Shown here piece by piece: positions 23,564-32,524 of a stretch of 32,938 bases of DNA. This DNA is from Paludibacteraceae bacterium. Its GTDB lineage: Bacteria > Bacteroidota > Bacteroidia > Bacteroidales > Paludibacteraceae. The position numbers were made by a program, and so were the translations under genes. The stretch spans positions 1 through 32,938 of the forward strand of contig JAKSKW010000019.1 of NCBI GenBank assembly GCA_024401495.1, written 5' to 3'. The stretch's first letter is position 1; every line of letters begins with the position of its first letter. The notes under the pieces were generated by a model that saw only the letters and a program-made list of their open reading frames with translations, was not told the DNA's origin and did no database searches.

Positions 23564-23567
23564 GATT

Positions 23568-23837
23568 ATGGCACAGAACGCATCAGAAATTAGATATTTG
23601 ACGCCTCCTACAGTAGACGTTAAGAGAAAGAAGTACTGCCGTTTCAAGAAGAACGGTATCAAGTATATCGACTACAAGGATCCTGAATTTTTGAAGAAGT
23701 TCCTTAACGAGCAGGGTAAGATTTTGCCTCGCCGTCTAACTGGTACATCTTTGAAGTTCCAGCGTAAGGTTGCTCAGGCTGTTAAGCGTGCTCGTCACCT
23801 TGCATTGCTACCATACGTAACAGATTTGTTGAAGTAA
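23568..23837 (+). CDS. rpsR: Ribosomal protein S18
   Basis: An 89-aa basic 30S protein, the partner of S6. The hallmark core [20 protein letters not shown] and [20 protein letters not shown] is complete, followed by ARHLALLPY. Its N-terminal extension contains a single Cys in KKYCRF, in place of a full zinc-ribbon pair. It sits between rpsF (4 nt) and rplI (18 nt), as in many bacteria. Confidence 0.98.
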   Translation: MAQNASEIRYLTPPTVDVKRKKYCRFKKNGIKYIDYKDPEFLKKFLNEQGKILPRRLTGTSLKFQRKVAQAVKRARHLALLPYVTDLLK

Positions 23838-23855
23838 AAAACAGGAGGAATAACA

Positions 23856-24302
23856 ATGGAAATTATATTGCTAGAGGACGTTGCTAATCTTGGTTACAAG
23901 GATGACGTCGTAAAGGTAAAGAACGGATACGGTCTTAACTACCTTATTCCTCAGGGAAAGGCTATCGTTGCTACTCCTTCTGCAAAGAAGGTATTGGCTG
24001 AGAACTTGAAGCAGAGAGCTCACAAGCTTGCTAAGATCAAGGCTGATGCTGAGGAGTTGGCTGCTAAGTTGAACGCAGTTTCACTTACAATCGCTACTAA
24101 GGCTAACAAGGAGTCTGGTGCTATCTACGGATCAGTTACTAACATCCAGATTGCTGAGGCTCTTGAGAAGGCTGGTTACAGTGTAGACAGAAAGATCATC
24201 TCTGTTAAGGAGAACGTTAAGGCTCTTGGTGAGTACGTTGCTGTTGCTCGTCTTCACAAGGAGGTTGCTGCAGAGATTAAGTTCAGCGTTGTCGCTGAAT
24301 AA
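23856..24302 (+). CDS. rplI: Ribosomal protein L9
   Basis: A 148-aa 50S protein that spans the L1 stalk base and helps maintain frame. The N-terminal domain is typical (MEIILLEDVANLGYKDDVVK, then VKNGYGLNYLIPQGKA). A long charged helix (about 45-75) connects to the C-terminal RNA-binding domain (SGAIYGSVTNIQIAEALEKA). An AGGAGG-like sequence 11 nt before the ATG is one of the few Shine-Dalgarno-like sites in the window. Last gene of the operon, followed by a strong terminator. Confidence 0.98.
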   Translation: MEIILLEDVANLGYKDDVVKVKNGYGLNYLIPQGKAIVATPSAKKVLAENLKQRAHKLAKIKADAEELAAKLNAVSLTIATKANKESGAIYGSVTNIQIAEALEKAGYSVDRKIISVKENVKALGEYVAVARLHKEVAAEIKFSVVAE

Positions 24303-24327
24303 TTTCTTCTCTACGTTAAGAAATATG

Positions 24328-24357
24328 GCGTTGTTCGCAAGAACAACGCTTTTTTTT
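24328..24357 (+). terminator. Terminator of the ribosomal operon
   Basis: GCGTTGTTC (24328-24336) and GAACAACGC (24341-24349) form a perfect 9-bp stem with a GCAA tetraloop, followed by eight T. Confidence 0.93.
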
Positions 24358-24409
24358 GTCTTTTTGTGAAAAATCTCGTCGTTTTAGTGAAAAAATGAAA
24401 GAAAAAGCC

Positions 24410-24417
24410 TAATTTTG
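24410..24417 (+). promoter_or_regulatory. -7 promoter element of the lrp-cysS pair
   Basis: TAATTTTG matches TAnnTTTG exactly. The -33 region has only a weak TTTA-like match. The ATG of the regulator follows about 37 nt later. Confidence 0.6.
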
Positions 24418-24454
24418 AATTTGATTTGTAAACAAGAAACAAAAAAGTTGACTA

Positions 24455-24913
24455 ATGGAAAAAATCGACGACTTAGATAAGCAGATTCTTAATATTATCA
24501 CAAAGAATGCGAGAATCCCTTTCAAGGATATCGCGGAGGATTGTGATGTGTCGAGAGCTGCTATCCACCAACGTGTGCAGCGTCTTATTGATACTGGAGT
24601 GATTGTTGGATCGGGGTACCATGTTAACCCAAAGACCTTGGGCTACCAGACTTGTACTTATATCGGTATCAAGCTTGAGAAGGGTTCTATGTATGCCACT
24701 GTGGTGCCTGAATTGGAAAAAATCCCTGAGGTTGTAGAGTGCCACTTTACAACAGGACCATACACTATGATGGTCAAACTTTACGCAAGAGACAACGAAG
24801 ATTTGATGGATCTTCTAAATGGAAAAATCCAGAGCATCAAGGGAGTCATGTCGACTGAAACTTTGATCTCTTTGGATATGAGTATTAAAAGAGAAGTGCC
24901 AATTTCACTATAA
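24455..24913 (+). CDS. Lrp/AsnC family transcriptional regulator, coupled to cysS
   Basis: A 152-aa regulator with the AsnC-type helix-turn-helix at residues 1-62 ([20 protein letters not shown], then [15 protein letters not shown]) and a RAM domain after it ([33 protein letters not shown]). It is close in sequence to the protein at 7296 but lacks the acidic tail, so the two are paralogues. Its stop codon is 4 nt before the cysS start, which implies one transcript and probably coupled translation. Regulation by an amino acid such as cysteine would fit this arrangement, but that is inference from position only. Confidence 0.94.
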   Translation: MEKIDDLDKQILNIITKNARIPFKDIAEDCDVSRAAIHQRVQRLIDTGVIVGSGYHVNPKTLGYQTCTYIGIKLEKGSMYATVVPELEKIPEVVECHFTTGPYTMMVKLYARDNEDLMDLLNGKIQSIKGVMSTETLISLDMSIKREVPISL

Positions 24914-24917
24914 TAAA

Positions 24918-26384
24918 ATGGAACATAAATTGTTGATATATAACACACTTACACGTACTAAACAGTTGTTCAAGCCTTTGCATGAGCCATTCGTTGGTAT
25001 GTATGTTTGTGGTCCGACTGTCTACGGTGACGGTCATCTAGGTCATGCTCGTCCGGCTATCACATTTGATATCCTATACAGATTCTTGACTCATCTTGGT
25101 TACAAGGTGCGCTACGTCCGCAATATCACAGACGTTGGCCACTTGGAGCACGATGCTGACGAGGGTGAGGATAAGATCGCTAAGAAAGCTCGTCTTGAGC
25201 AGAAGGAACCCATGGAGGTGGTGCAATACTATCTTAACCGTTACCACTCAGCGATGGATCAGCTTGGTGTGTTGCCTCCAAGCATCGAGCCTCACGCGTC
25301 GGGCCATATCATTGAGCAGATCGATTTCGTGAAGAAGATCCTTGACGCTGGTTACGCATACGAGAGCGAGGGATCTATCTATTTCGACGTGAAGAAATAC
25401 AACAAAGATCACCGCTACGGTAAGTTGTCTGGTAGAAATATCGAGGATTTGCTTGAGACTACACGTGATCTTGACGGCCAGAGCGAAAAGCATTGCGCGC
25501 TTGACTTCGCATTGTGGAAGAAGGCTCAGCCAGAGCATATCATGCGTTGGCCATCTCCATGGAGCGACGGTTTCCCTGGTTGGCACATGGAGTGCTCTGC
25601 AATGGGTACTAAGTATCTTGGCGAAGAGTTTGATATCCACGGAGGTGGTATGGACTTGATCTTCCCTCACCATGAGTGTGAGATCGCACAGAGCACAGCA
25701 GCTCTTGGCAAGGAGACAGTTCACTACTGGATGCATAATAATATGATTACCATCAACGGACAGAAGATGGGTAAGTCTCTTGGAAACTTCATCACATTGG
25801 ATGAGTTCTTCACAGGAAGCCACAAACTTCTTACTCAGGCTTACGCACCGATGACAATCCGTTTCTTCATCCTACAGGCTCACTATCGCAGCACCGTCGA
25901 CTTCAGCAATGAGGCTTTGATCGCTGCCGAGAAGGGATTCGCGAGATTGTGTGAGAGCTATGCAAGATTGCAGAAGCTAACACCGTCGAAGGAGACTTCA
26001 ATGGAGATGAAGAACTACCGTCAGCTATGTGAGGAGGCTATGCTCGACGATTTGAACACACCAATCGTCATCTCACATTTGTACGACGCTACACGTATCA
26101 TTAATACAGTGGCAGACGGCAAGGCTACAATCTCAGAGACTGATTTGAAGGAGTTGAAAGAGGTGTTCGACTTGTATTTGATTGATTTGCTTGGTATGAG
26201 AGTAGAGGAAAACTCTGGAGCTGCCAACGACGCATACAAGGGGGCTGTGGATTTGCTTTTGGAGATCAGAAAGCAGTCGAAGGCAAACAAAGATTGGGCT
26301 ACAAGCGACAAAATCCGTGACGAATTGGCAAGACTTGGTTTCAAGGTCAAGGATACAAAGGACGGATTTGAGTGGAGTTTGTAA
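24918..26384 (+). CDS. cysS: Cysteinyl-tRNA synthetase
   Basis: A 488-aa class I aminoacyl-tRNA synthetase charging tRNA-Cys. The N-terminal [16 protein letters not shown] (31-46) supplies a zinc-ligand Cys31 and the HIGH-type motif in the form HLGH. Further zinc ligands lie in HMECSAMG and in HHECEIAQS. The KMSKS loop reads KMGKSLGN. The adenylate region [12 protein letters not shown] is intact. The C-terminal helical anticodon-binding part ends in [16 protein letters not shown], as in the family. Length is normal (about 460-500). It follows an Lrp-type gene by 4 nt. No terminator hairpin is evident directly after it; the next promoter is at 26462. Confidence 0.98.
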   Translation: MEHKLLIYNTLTRTKQLFKPLHEPFVGMYVCGPTVYGDGHLGHARPAITFDILYRFLTHLGYKVRYVRNITDVGHLEHDADEGEDKIAKKARLEQKEPMEVVQYYLNRYHSAMDQLGVLPPSIEPHASGHIIEQIDFVKKILDAGYAYESEGSIYFDVKKYNKDHRYGKLSGRNIEDLLETTRDLDGQSEKHCALDFALWKKAQPEHIMRWPSPWSDGFPGWHMECSAMGTKYLGEEFDIHGGGMDLIFPHHECEIAQSTAALGKETVHYWMHNNMITINGQKMGKSLGNFITLDEFFTGSHKLLTQAYAPMTIRFFILQAHYRSTVDFSNEALIAAEKGFARLCESYARLQKLTPSKETSMEMKNYRQLCEEAMLDDLNTPIVISHLYDATRIINTVADGKATISETDLKELKEVFDLYLIDLLGMRVEENSGAANDAYKGAVDLLLEIRKQSKANKDWATSDKIRDELARLGFKVKDTKDGFEWSL

Positions 26385-26461
26385 AAATATGTTTTACAAT
26401 ATAAAAATAGACTTGTAAAAGTTAAAATTAAGCGATTTTAACATTTTTCTTATGTTGAAAA

Positions 26462-26492
26462 ATTGTGAGTAAGCTTTTTAAGACTATTTTTG
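26462..26492 (+). promoter_or_regulatory. Promoter of the T9SS cargo gene
   Basis: ATTG (26462-26465), a 19-nt spacer and TATTTTTG (26485-26492) fit the Bacteroidetes consensus, with one mismatch in the -33 box. It gives a leader of about 60 nt before the ATG at 26560. Confidence 0.65.
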
Positions 26493-26559
26493 CGATGTTT
26501 CGTATCTCAAAATGCGGAATAAGGTTAATAATTAGGAATATTAATTAAAAAAAAAGAGT

Positions 26560-28341
26560 ATGATAAAGAAATTTTTACTTGCTAGTAGCGTTCTTTCTCT
26601 TGCTTGCGCAGCAAACGCAGAAGAGTCTGAGGTTTACGTTATCAAAGACGGTAAGATGGTTAACGCTGAGTTCGTTCCATCTTCAGAGGATCCAGAGGTC
26701 GCTTACGAGATCGAGGAGTCTACAAATGCAGCTGGTGACGCTATGGTAAAGGTAAAGAATCCTGCAGAACTATACAAGACTGGTCTTCTTTACTTGCCAA
26801 AGGCAATCGACTTGGATGAGACTTGGAACATGGAGATTGAGTACTACTTCGATGAGGGTACTGAGCTTTCTGATGGTTGTGCTAAGCACGAGGGTTGGGC
26901 TTTTGACTTGATGGCAGATACATTGCCAGTTAAGGGTGCAACTTGGAGCACTGATCCAAAACAGGCTGCTTACCGTATCGCACACGTTTCTATCGACGCT
27001 CGTATGCGTGATTTCTACGGTCACGAGGGTAACTTGGATAATCATGGTGTTGGTTCATTGAGAACAGTAACTAAGTACGTTTACTCAAGCGCATTGTTGC
27101 CAAAAGAGGTCGCTGAGAGAGGTGATGCAAACAAGGTAAAGGCAATCTTCTTGTCAATGTTCTCAGAGGCAGGATCAGAGATCGTAGGTTACATCAAGAA
27201 TTTGAAGTTCGTTTCTGACGGAACTAAGCCATTCTACGCAGACAAGATGACAACTCTTGGTGGTGAGGGTACAATTTACATGACTGCATTCTCTAACTAT
27301 GTATATGGTTCTATCGTAGACGATAAGTTTACTACATTAACTTATGCAGATGCAATGGAGTTCCCTACAAAGATGTACGGTCAGCAGTTGTTCTATTCAA
27401 ATAACAGACACGGTTTCTACAACATGATCAAGGGTGACCGTATGTACTGTGATCTTGGCGAGCAGGGTGAGGCTGATTTCTACGATACAGAGTATGGATT
27501 CCTTCCTTACTTGACAAGATACGATCAGGCGAAGAAATTGCGTATGGCTAAGAATGATGTTGTTCCTGCTGACGCTATGATTCGTATTCCATTGGGAGAT
27601 GCTGTTGAAAATGTCGTTTCTATCGCAATGCGTTTAGGTCACAACGCTGGAACTTCTGGTGATAAGACTCCATATGCAAATTACAAGGCAAATTCAAAAG
27701 ATATCAGATTCCCTGTTGAGTACCGTTTTGAGAAGGGTGATGCTAAGACTATCGAATCTCCAACAGAGTGGGCGCAGTTTGTTCCAAATTACACAAAGGG
27801 TGGTAAGGATGCTGTAGACTCTATCCCAACAATGATGTCAATGGTTTACGGTGACGTTGAGGTTCCAGGTGATGGTTACAAGTATATCACATTGCGTTTT
27901 ATTCCTAACGATGTTATCTCATACATGTTCGGTGATATCCGTTTGACAGGTGACAAGGGAGTATGGCCAAGAAGTGGTGGATTCACTTTGTGTACTGACT
28001 ATACAGATGGTTTGACTGCTGAGGATGTATGGCCTTCTTATGAGGATACAGATGATTCATTCGAGCTACCTGCATATGAGATTCCTTGCGACTTCGTTTG
28101 TTCAGATGTTAAGAACGTAGTTGCTAAGGGTGCTATCACAATCTTCCCTAACCCAGCATCTGATGTTATCACTGTAACTAACGAGGGTGTTAAGAGCGTA
28201 GCTATTTACTCTGTAGCTGGTACATTGGTTGCATCTTCAGAGTCTAACGTGGTAAGCGTAGCTAACTTGGCTAACGGTACTTATGTAGTTAAGGCTAACA
28301 CTGAGGCTGGCGTAATCACAGGTCAGATCATCAAGAAGTAA
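26560..28341 (+). CDS. Secreted protein of unknown function with T9SS sorting domain
   Basis: A 593-aa precursor. A signal peptide covers about residues 1-20 (ending AANA). The last 75 residues form a T9SS type A sorting domain (AITIFPNPASDVITVTNEG, then VKSVAIYSVAGTLV and a final GQIIKK), so it is expected on the cell surface or released. The body (about 21-510) is beta-rich with many aromatic residues. It contains stretches such as WNMEIEYYFDEGTE that suggest a jelly-roll or carbohydrate-binding-like fold. No catalytic motif or family was recognised. By eye its codons resemble those of the ribosomal genes, which hints at strong expression. It is monocistronic with a good promoter and two hairpins after it. 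Confidence 0.8.
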   Translation: MIKKFLLASSVLSLACAANAEESEVYVIKDGKMVNAEFVPSSEDPEVAYEIEESTNAAGDAMVKVKNPAELYKTGLLYLPKAIDLDETWNMEIEYYFDEGTELSDGCAKHEGWAFDLMADTLPVKGATWSTDPKQAAYRIAHVSIDARMRDFYGHEGNLDNHGVGSLRTVTKYVYSSALLPKEVAERGDANKVKAIFLSMFSEAGSEIVGYIKNLKFVSDGTKPFYADKMTTLGGEGTIYMTAFSNYVYGSIVDDKFTTLTYADAMEFPTKMYGQQLFYSNNRHGFYNMIKGDRMYCDLGEQGEADFYDTEYGFLPYLTRYDQAKKLRMAKNDVVPADAMIRIPLGDAVENVVSIAMRLGHNAGTSGDKTPYANYKANSKDIRFPVEYRFEKGDAKTIESPTEWAQFVPNYTKGGKDAVDSIPTMMSMVYGDVEVPGDGYKYITLRFIPNDVISYMFGDIRLTGDKGVWPRSGGFTLCTDYTDGLTAEDVWPSYEDTDDSFELPAYEIPCDFVCSDVKNVVAKGAITIFPNPASDVITVTNEGVKSVAIYSVAGTLVASSESNVVSVANLANGTYVVKANTEAGVITGQIIKK

Positions 28342-28349
28342 TTTTTACA

Positions 28350-28376
28350 TGTAGAGACGGGGCACGCCCCGTCTTT
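28350..28376. repeat. GC-rich palindromic repeat, copy 1
   Basis: TGTAGAGACGGGGCACGCCCCGTCTTT-type element with 9-bp arms at 28355-28363 and 28366-28374. An almost identical copy is at 32656-32683. Both lie just after a gene's stop codon and run into T, so the element can act as a terminator. Confidence 0.8.
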
Positions 28377-28401
28377 CATGGAATTATATTTCTTAAAATA
28401 T

Positions 28402-28434
28402 GAGGAGCGGACAAATTGTTCGCTCCTCTTTTCG
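28402..28434 (+). terminator. Second hairpin terminator after the T9SS cargo gene
   Basis: GAGGAGCGGACA and TGTTCGCTCCTC pair over 12 bp (one wobble) with an AAT loop, followed by TTTT. It is tandem with the palindrome at 28350. Confidence 0.8.
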
Positions 28435-28442
28435 TTTTGGTC

Positions 28443-28493
28443 TTCGTTATCGTTATCGTTATCGTCATCGTTTTCGTCATCGTTTTCGTTTTG
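28443..28493. repeat. Hexamer tandem repeat (CGTTAT/CGTCAT/CGTTTT)
   Basis: About eight units of a 6-bp motif differing at two or three positions: TATCGT, CATCGT and TTTCGT in series. It ends where the TTTG of the rnr promoter begins. Three units of the reverse-complement motif occur at 11771-11790 (CGATAA, CGAAAA, CGAAAA). Confidence 0.8.
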
Positions 28494-28519
28494 GTTTATT
28501 GATTTATTTCTTATCTTTG
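28490..28519 (+). promoter_or_regulatory. Promoter of the rnr operon
   Basis: TTTG (28490-28493), an 18-nt spacer and TATCTTTG (28512-28519), an exact -7 match. The -33 box overlaps the end of the hexamer repeat. Confidence 0.6.
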
Positions 28520-28540
28520 AGATATTAAAATTGATAGCTT

Positions 28541-30757
28541 ATGAAAAAAGGTAAAAAATCAAATAAGGCATTCAGCATCGGTAAGAATGTGATGCGTCAG
28601 AATAAGAAGAATAATAAGAATCGCGATAAGAATAGAGAATCTGCCGTTTCTGTACGTAAAAAGGAAATAATCAACGATATCTCTAAATATTTCTCTGAAT
28701 ATCAGGGTGATCCAATCTCGTATAAGGAGGTTGCTGCCACTCTTGGCTATGAGGGAATGACTGCGCGTCAGCAGATTATTGATGTGCTTCAGGAGTTCGC
28801 TGAGACAGGTTATCTTATCGAGGGACCTATCGGCAAATACCGTTTGAATCCACGTATGGGCTCACTTGTCGGCACTATCACTGTTAAGCGTGGTGGCGGT
28901 GCTATCCTTGTGCCTGAAGACGGTGGGGATGAAATCTTCATCGGCGACCGTAACCTTAACAAAGCCGCTGTGGGTGACACAGTGAAGGTTCGCCTATTCG
29001 CTCGTCGACAGGGCAAAGAGCAGGAAGGTGAGGTTATTGAGGTGTTGAAACGTGAGCGTGACACTTTCGTCGGCAAACTAAACGTCAAGGAGAATTACGC
29101 TTTCTTGCTTGTCGACAACCGTATTCTTGGAAACGATATCTTCGTGCCAATCGACAAACTTAATGGCGGTAAAGAGGGTGACAAGGCAATCGTTAAGATT
29201 ATAGACTGGGCTGAGAAGGGAAGAAACCCTGTAGGCGAGGTGACTGTGGTGCTTGGAAGCTCTGGCGACAACAACACTGAGATGCATGCCATCCTTTGTG
29301 AGTTCGGTTTGCCATACAGCTATCCTGCCGAGGTGGAGGCTTACGCAGACACTATCTCAGAGGAGATCACTTCAGAGGAGATCGCTAAGCGTCTTGACTG
29401 CCGTGGTGTCCCAACATTCACTATCGACCCAAAAGATGCCAAGGATTTCGACGACGCGTTGTCTATCCGTAAGATGGATAATGGCAACTGGGAAGTCGGT
29501 GTCCATATCGCCGACGTTACTCACTACGTCCACCTTGACGATATCATCGAGCAGGAGGCAGTGAGCCGCGCTACCAGCGTCTACCTTGTCGACCGTACTA
29601 TTCCGATGCTTCCAGAGAGATTGTGTAATAAGGTTTGCTCTCTTCGCCCAGACGAGGAAAAACTTTGCTACTCTGTGATGTTCGAGATGGACGACAACGC
29701 TAAGGTCCTAAACTATCAGATTGTCCACACTGTCATCAAATCCGACCGTCGCTTCACTTATGAGGATGCTCAGAGCGTGATCGAGACTAAGCAGGGCGAC
29801 ATGAAGGACGAAATCCTTACTCTCGACAGATTGGCTAAGCAGCTTCGTGAGAAGAGATTCAAGGAGGGTGCCATCGCATTTGAGCGCACTGAGGTGAGAT
29901 TCGAAATCGACGAGACTGGCAAGCCTATCGACGTCTACTTCAAGGAGAGCAAGGATGCCAACAAACTAATCGAGGAGTTCATGCTTCTTGCCAACAGAAC
30001 TGTGGCTGAGCATATCGGTGGTCAGAAGAACCCTAAGACATTCGTCTACCGTATCCACGACAATCCGGATCCAGACAAGTTGAACAACCTATCTCAGTTC
30101 ATCTCTCGTTTCGGCTACAAACTTAACACTACGGGAAAGAACAAGGAGGTCTCAACTTCAATCAACAACTTGCTTGACAAGGTACAGGGTACTCGTGAGC
30201 AGAACTTGATCGAGACTATCACAATCCGTTCGATGGCTAAGGCTATCTACTCTACAGACAACGTCGGCCATTACGGACTTTCTTTCGACTACTATACTCA
30301 CTTCACGTCGCCAATCCGACGTTATCCTGATATGATGGTGCACCGTCTTCTTGATCGCTACGCTAAGGGCGAGAAGAGCGCCGACAAACTTTTGTTCGAC
30401 GATCTTTGCGACCACAGCTCGAAGATGGAGCAGCTTGCAGCCAACGCTGAGCGTGCTTCTATCAAGTACAAGCAGGTGGAGTATATGAAGGAGCGTCTTG
30501 GTCAGATCTACGACGGTGTGATCTCTGGTGTGACAGAGTGGGGTATCTACGTGGAGCTTAACCAGAACAAGTGCGAGGGAATGATTCCTATCCGTGAACT
30601 TGACGACGACTACTACGTATTCGACGAGAAGAACTACTGCATCACAGGACGCAGAAACGGCAAGAAATTCCAGCTTGGCGACGAGGTTGTCGTAAAGATC
30701 GCCCGTGCCGACTTGGATAAGAAACAACTTGATTTTGCACTTGTGGAGAAGAAATAA
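28541..30757 (+). CDS. rnr: Ribonuclease R
   Basis: A 738-aa 3'-5' exoribonuclease degrading structured RNA. A Lys/Asn-rich basic N-terminus (1-35) precedes a winged-helix region (about 40-110, ending GKYRLNPR). Two cold-shock domains follow (about 110-245). The RNB catalytic domain (about 270-610) has DPKDAKDFDDAL with Asp296, Asp302, Asp304 and Asp305 as metal ligands. It also has GVHIADVTHYV, YLVDRTIPMLPERLCN, and SFDYYTHFTSPIRRYPD near its end. A C-terminal S1 domain (about 650-735) includes GVISGVTEWGIYVELN. Length is normal for the family. It starts an operon with a lipoprotein gene 6 nt downstream. Confidence 0.97.
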   Translation: MKKGKKSNKAFSIGKNVMRQNKKNNKNRDKNRESAVSVRKKEIINDISKYFSEYQGDPISYKEVAATLGYEGMTARQQIIDVLQEFAETGYLIEGPIGKYRLNPRMGSLVGTITVKRGGGAILVPEDGGDEIFIGDRNLNKAAVGDTVKVRLFARRQGKEQEGEVIEVLKRERDTFVGKLNVKENYAFLLVDNRILGNDIFVPIDKLNGGKEGDKAIVKIIDWAEKGRNPVGEVTVVLGSSGDNNTEMHAILCEFGLPYSYPAEVEAYADTISEEITSEEIAKRLDCRGVPTFTIDPKDAKDFDDALSIRKMDNGNWEVGVHIADVTHYVHLDDIIEQEAVSRATSVYLVDRTIPMLPERLCNKVCSLRPDEEKLCYSVMFEMDDNAKVLNYQIVHTVIKSDRRFTYEDAQSVIETKQGDMKDEILTLDRLAKQLREKRFKEGAIAFERTEVRFEIDETGKPIDVYFKESKDANKLIEEFMLLANRTVAEHIGGQKNPKTFVYRIHDNPDPDKLNNLSQFISRFGYKLNTTGKNKEVSTSINNLLDKVQGTREQNLIETITIRSMAKAIYSTDNVGHYGLSFDYYTHFTSPIRRYPDMMVHRLLDRYAKGEKSADKLLFDDLCDHSSKMEQLAANAERASIKYKQVEYMKERLGQIYDGVISGVTEWGIYVELNQNKCEGMIPIRELDDDYYVFDEKNYCITGRRNGKKFQLGDEVVVKIARADLDKKQLDFALVEKK

Positions 30758-30763
30758 AATTGT

Positions 30764-31615
30764 ATGAAGAAAAATCTGATTTATATAGCAGCCTCTTTGT
30801 TGGTCGGCTTCACTTCTTGTGAGGAGAAGCCGCAAACAGATGCTGAGGAGATGGGCATCTCTGGTAAGGTGCATACTGTGAAGGAGTTTAAATACTCGGC
30901 GGTTGAGAATTTCGGTGAAGTGGCTAAAGGCAACGCTTTCCGTGAAGAGGGAGAGTGGGACCGTGAGATCATCTTCAACCAAGCCGGCAATTTCGACACT
31001 GTCCACTTGATGACAAGCGCTGGTGAGGATGTGGGCAGCATCGTCTACTCTTATAATCTGCAGGGTAAGAAGGTGTGCGAGTGGAATCACGACGCTGACG
31101 GTAATCATATCGACAAGTCTGTGTTCTATTATAAGAAAGATAAACTCGACAGAATTGAGAAGTACACTGCGGAGGAGAACCTTTCCGGACGCGTAAAATA
31201 TGAGTATGATGAGGATAACAGTATTAATCATACTCGTTACTACAATTTCAAGGGTGAGCTTCTTCAGACTATCGAGCAGAAGGTCTCTAAACGAGGTTTG
31301 CCAGCCGTCACAAAGGTGTATGGCCGTGATGGTGATTTGGCTAATTGGCGTGAGGAGAAGTATAACTCACAGGGTTTGCTTGAGAAACTTACAGTAAAGG
31401 AGTCCGACGGCACTGTGGCTATGGTGGTGTCGTTCCTATATGACGACAAGGGAAATGCAGTTTCGCAGACCGGCGTCGACGGGGATGGCGAGGCTTTCCT
31501 TCCTCATACTTGGAAATATGAGTACGACAACAACGGCAACTGGGTGACTTGCACTGAGTTTGAGGGCAGCAAGCCACTTTATATCACAACCAGAGCTATC
31601 GAATATTTCAAATAA
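30764..31615 (+). CDS. Lipoprotein with YD/RHS-like repeats
   Basis: A 283-aa precursor with a lipoprotein signal peptide (ending GFTSC, Cys19). The mature protein has repeated strands typical of YD/RHS-like repeats: YSYNLQGKKVCEWNHDADGN, YEYDEDNSINHTRYYNFKGE, KYNSQGLLEKLTVKESDG and FLYDDKGNAVS, then YEYDNNGNWV. Each carries the Y-D-x-x-G-N pattern. Such lipoproteins are common in Bacteroidales and have no settled role. It is 6 nt after rnr and 9 nt before the reductase gene, so it is probably co-transcribed with both. A long open frame on the other strand (30158-31231) is a shadow. Confidence 0.85.
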   Translation: MKKNLIYIAASLLVGFTSCEEKPQTDAEEMGISGKVHTVKEFKYSAVENFGEVAKGNAFREEGEWDREIIFNQAGNFDTVHLMTSAGEDVGSIVYSYNLQGKKVCEWNHDADGNHIDKSVFYYKKDKLDRIEKYTAEENLSGRVKYEYDEDNSINHTRYYNFKGELLQTIEQKVSKRGLPAVTKVYGRDGDLANWREEKYNSQGLLEKLTVKESDGTVAMVVSFLYDDKGNAVSQTGVDGDGEAFLPHTWKYEYDNNGNWVTCTEFEGSKPLYITTRAIEYFK

Positions 31616-31624
31616 GAAACAGAG

Positions 31625-32524
31625 ATGAGATATGCTGTAGTAGGAACGGGAGCGATTGGCGGATATTATGGAGGGATGTTGGCTAATGCCGACGCGGATG
31701 TTCACTTCCTGTTCCATTCTGATTTCGACGCTGCGTATGCCAACGGATTGCGAGTCAATTCATGCAACGGAGATTTTGAGATCGAGCGAGTCAACGCCTA
31801 TAATTCCACGACGTCGATGCCCAAAGCCGACGTCATATTGGTAGGATTGAAGACGTTGCAGAACCGTCTCCTTCCAGAATTATTGGATCCTATTGTGAAG
31901 GAAGGCACGTTGATCGTGTTGATACAGAACGGAATAGGTTACGAGCAGGAGATCCAGGATGAGTTTCCGGAGGCGAGAGTAGCGGGAGGATTGGCATTCA
32001 TCTGTTCGGAGAAGACAGCCCCTGCCGAGATCACCCATTACGACTATGGCAAACTGACACTCGCTCTGCTTGGCGATGAACCATGTGATAAGTTCGACGC
32101 GATGATTGCCGACATGGAAGAGGCAGGCATCGAAGTTGTCCGTGCTGACGACTTGAACACAGCCAGATGGAAGAAACTCGTTTGGAATACCGGATTCAAC
32201 GGACAGTCCGTGTTGTTTGGCAAGAACACTGAGGAACTCCTTCTTGGCAGAGAGAAAGACATGTACGTCAAGCCAGCCATGCTGGAGATCATCAAAGCAG
32301 GTCAGGCTAACGGAGCCGACGTCGACGAATCCTTTGCCGACGAGATGATCGAGATGACACTCAATATGAAACCCTACTATCCAAGCATGCACGTCGACTA
32401 CCAACATGGCCGTCGACTTGAGGTGGAGGCCATCTACAGTCGCCCCATCCGATTGGGATTGGCGAAAGGCGTGGAGATGCCGGTAATGCAGGAAGTGGAG
32501 AAAAGGCTGAAGCAGATTAAATGA
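31625..32524 (+). CDS. panE: Ketopantoate reductase family protein (PanE/ApbA-like)
   Basis: A 299-aa cytoplasmic NADPH-dependent oxidoreductase. It would reduce 2-dehydropantoate to pantoate in coenzyme A synthesis. The N-terminal Rossmann motif is VGTGAIGGYYGG (Gly7, Gly9, Gly12). LIQNGIGYE (about 100-108) holds the conserved Asn region, and ARWKKLVWNTGFN places the catalytic Lys at residue 184. The C-terminal domain contains YPSMHVDYQHGRRLEVEAI, matching the family SSM-x-x-D-x-x-x-GR-x-x-E-x-x pattern, and PVMQEV. Several paralogous 2-dehydropantoate 2-reductase-like enzymes exist, so the exact substrate is not certain. Its TGA stop runs directly into a heptamer repeat. Confidence 0.88.
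   Translation: MRYAVVGTGAIGGYYGGMLANADADVHFLFHSDFDAAYANGLRVNSCNGDFEIERVNAYNSTTSMPKADVILVGLKTLQNRLLPELLDPIVKEGTLIVLIQNGIGYEQEIQDEFPEARVAGGLAFICSEKTAPAEITHYDYGKLTLALLGDEPCDKFDAMIADMEEAGIEVVRADDLNTARWKKLVWNTGFNGQSVLFGKNTEELLLGREKDMYVKPAMLEIIKAGQANGADVDESFADEMIEMTLNMKPYYPSMHVDYQHGRRLEVEAIYSRPIRLGLAKGVEMPVMQEVEKRLKQIK

Noticed and set aside
25248..25823. 191-codon minus-strand open frame
   Set aside because: Antisense shadow of cysS with no recognisable protein features.
30158..31231. 357-codon open frame on the minus strand opposite rnr and the YD-repeat lipoprotein
   Set aside because: It lies wholly opposite two well-supported genes. Its Leu/Val-rich, low-complexity product is typical of the antisense of charged coding sequence.
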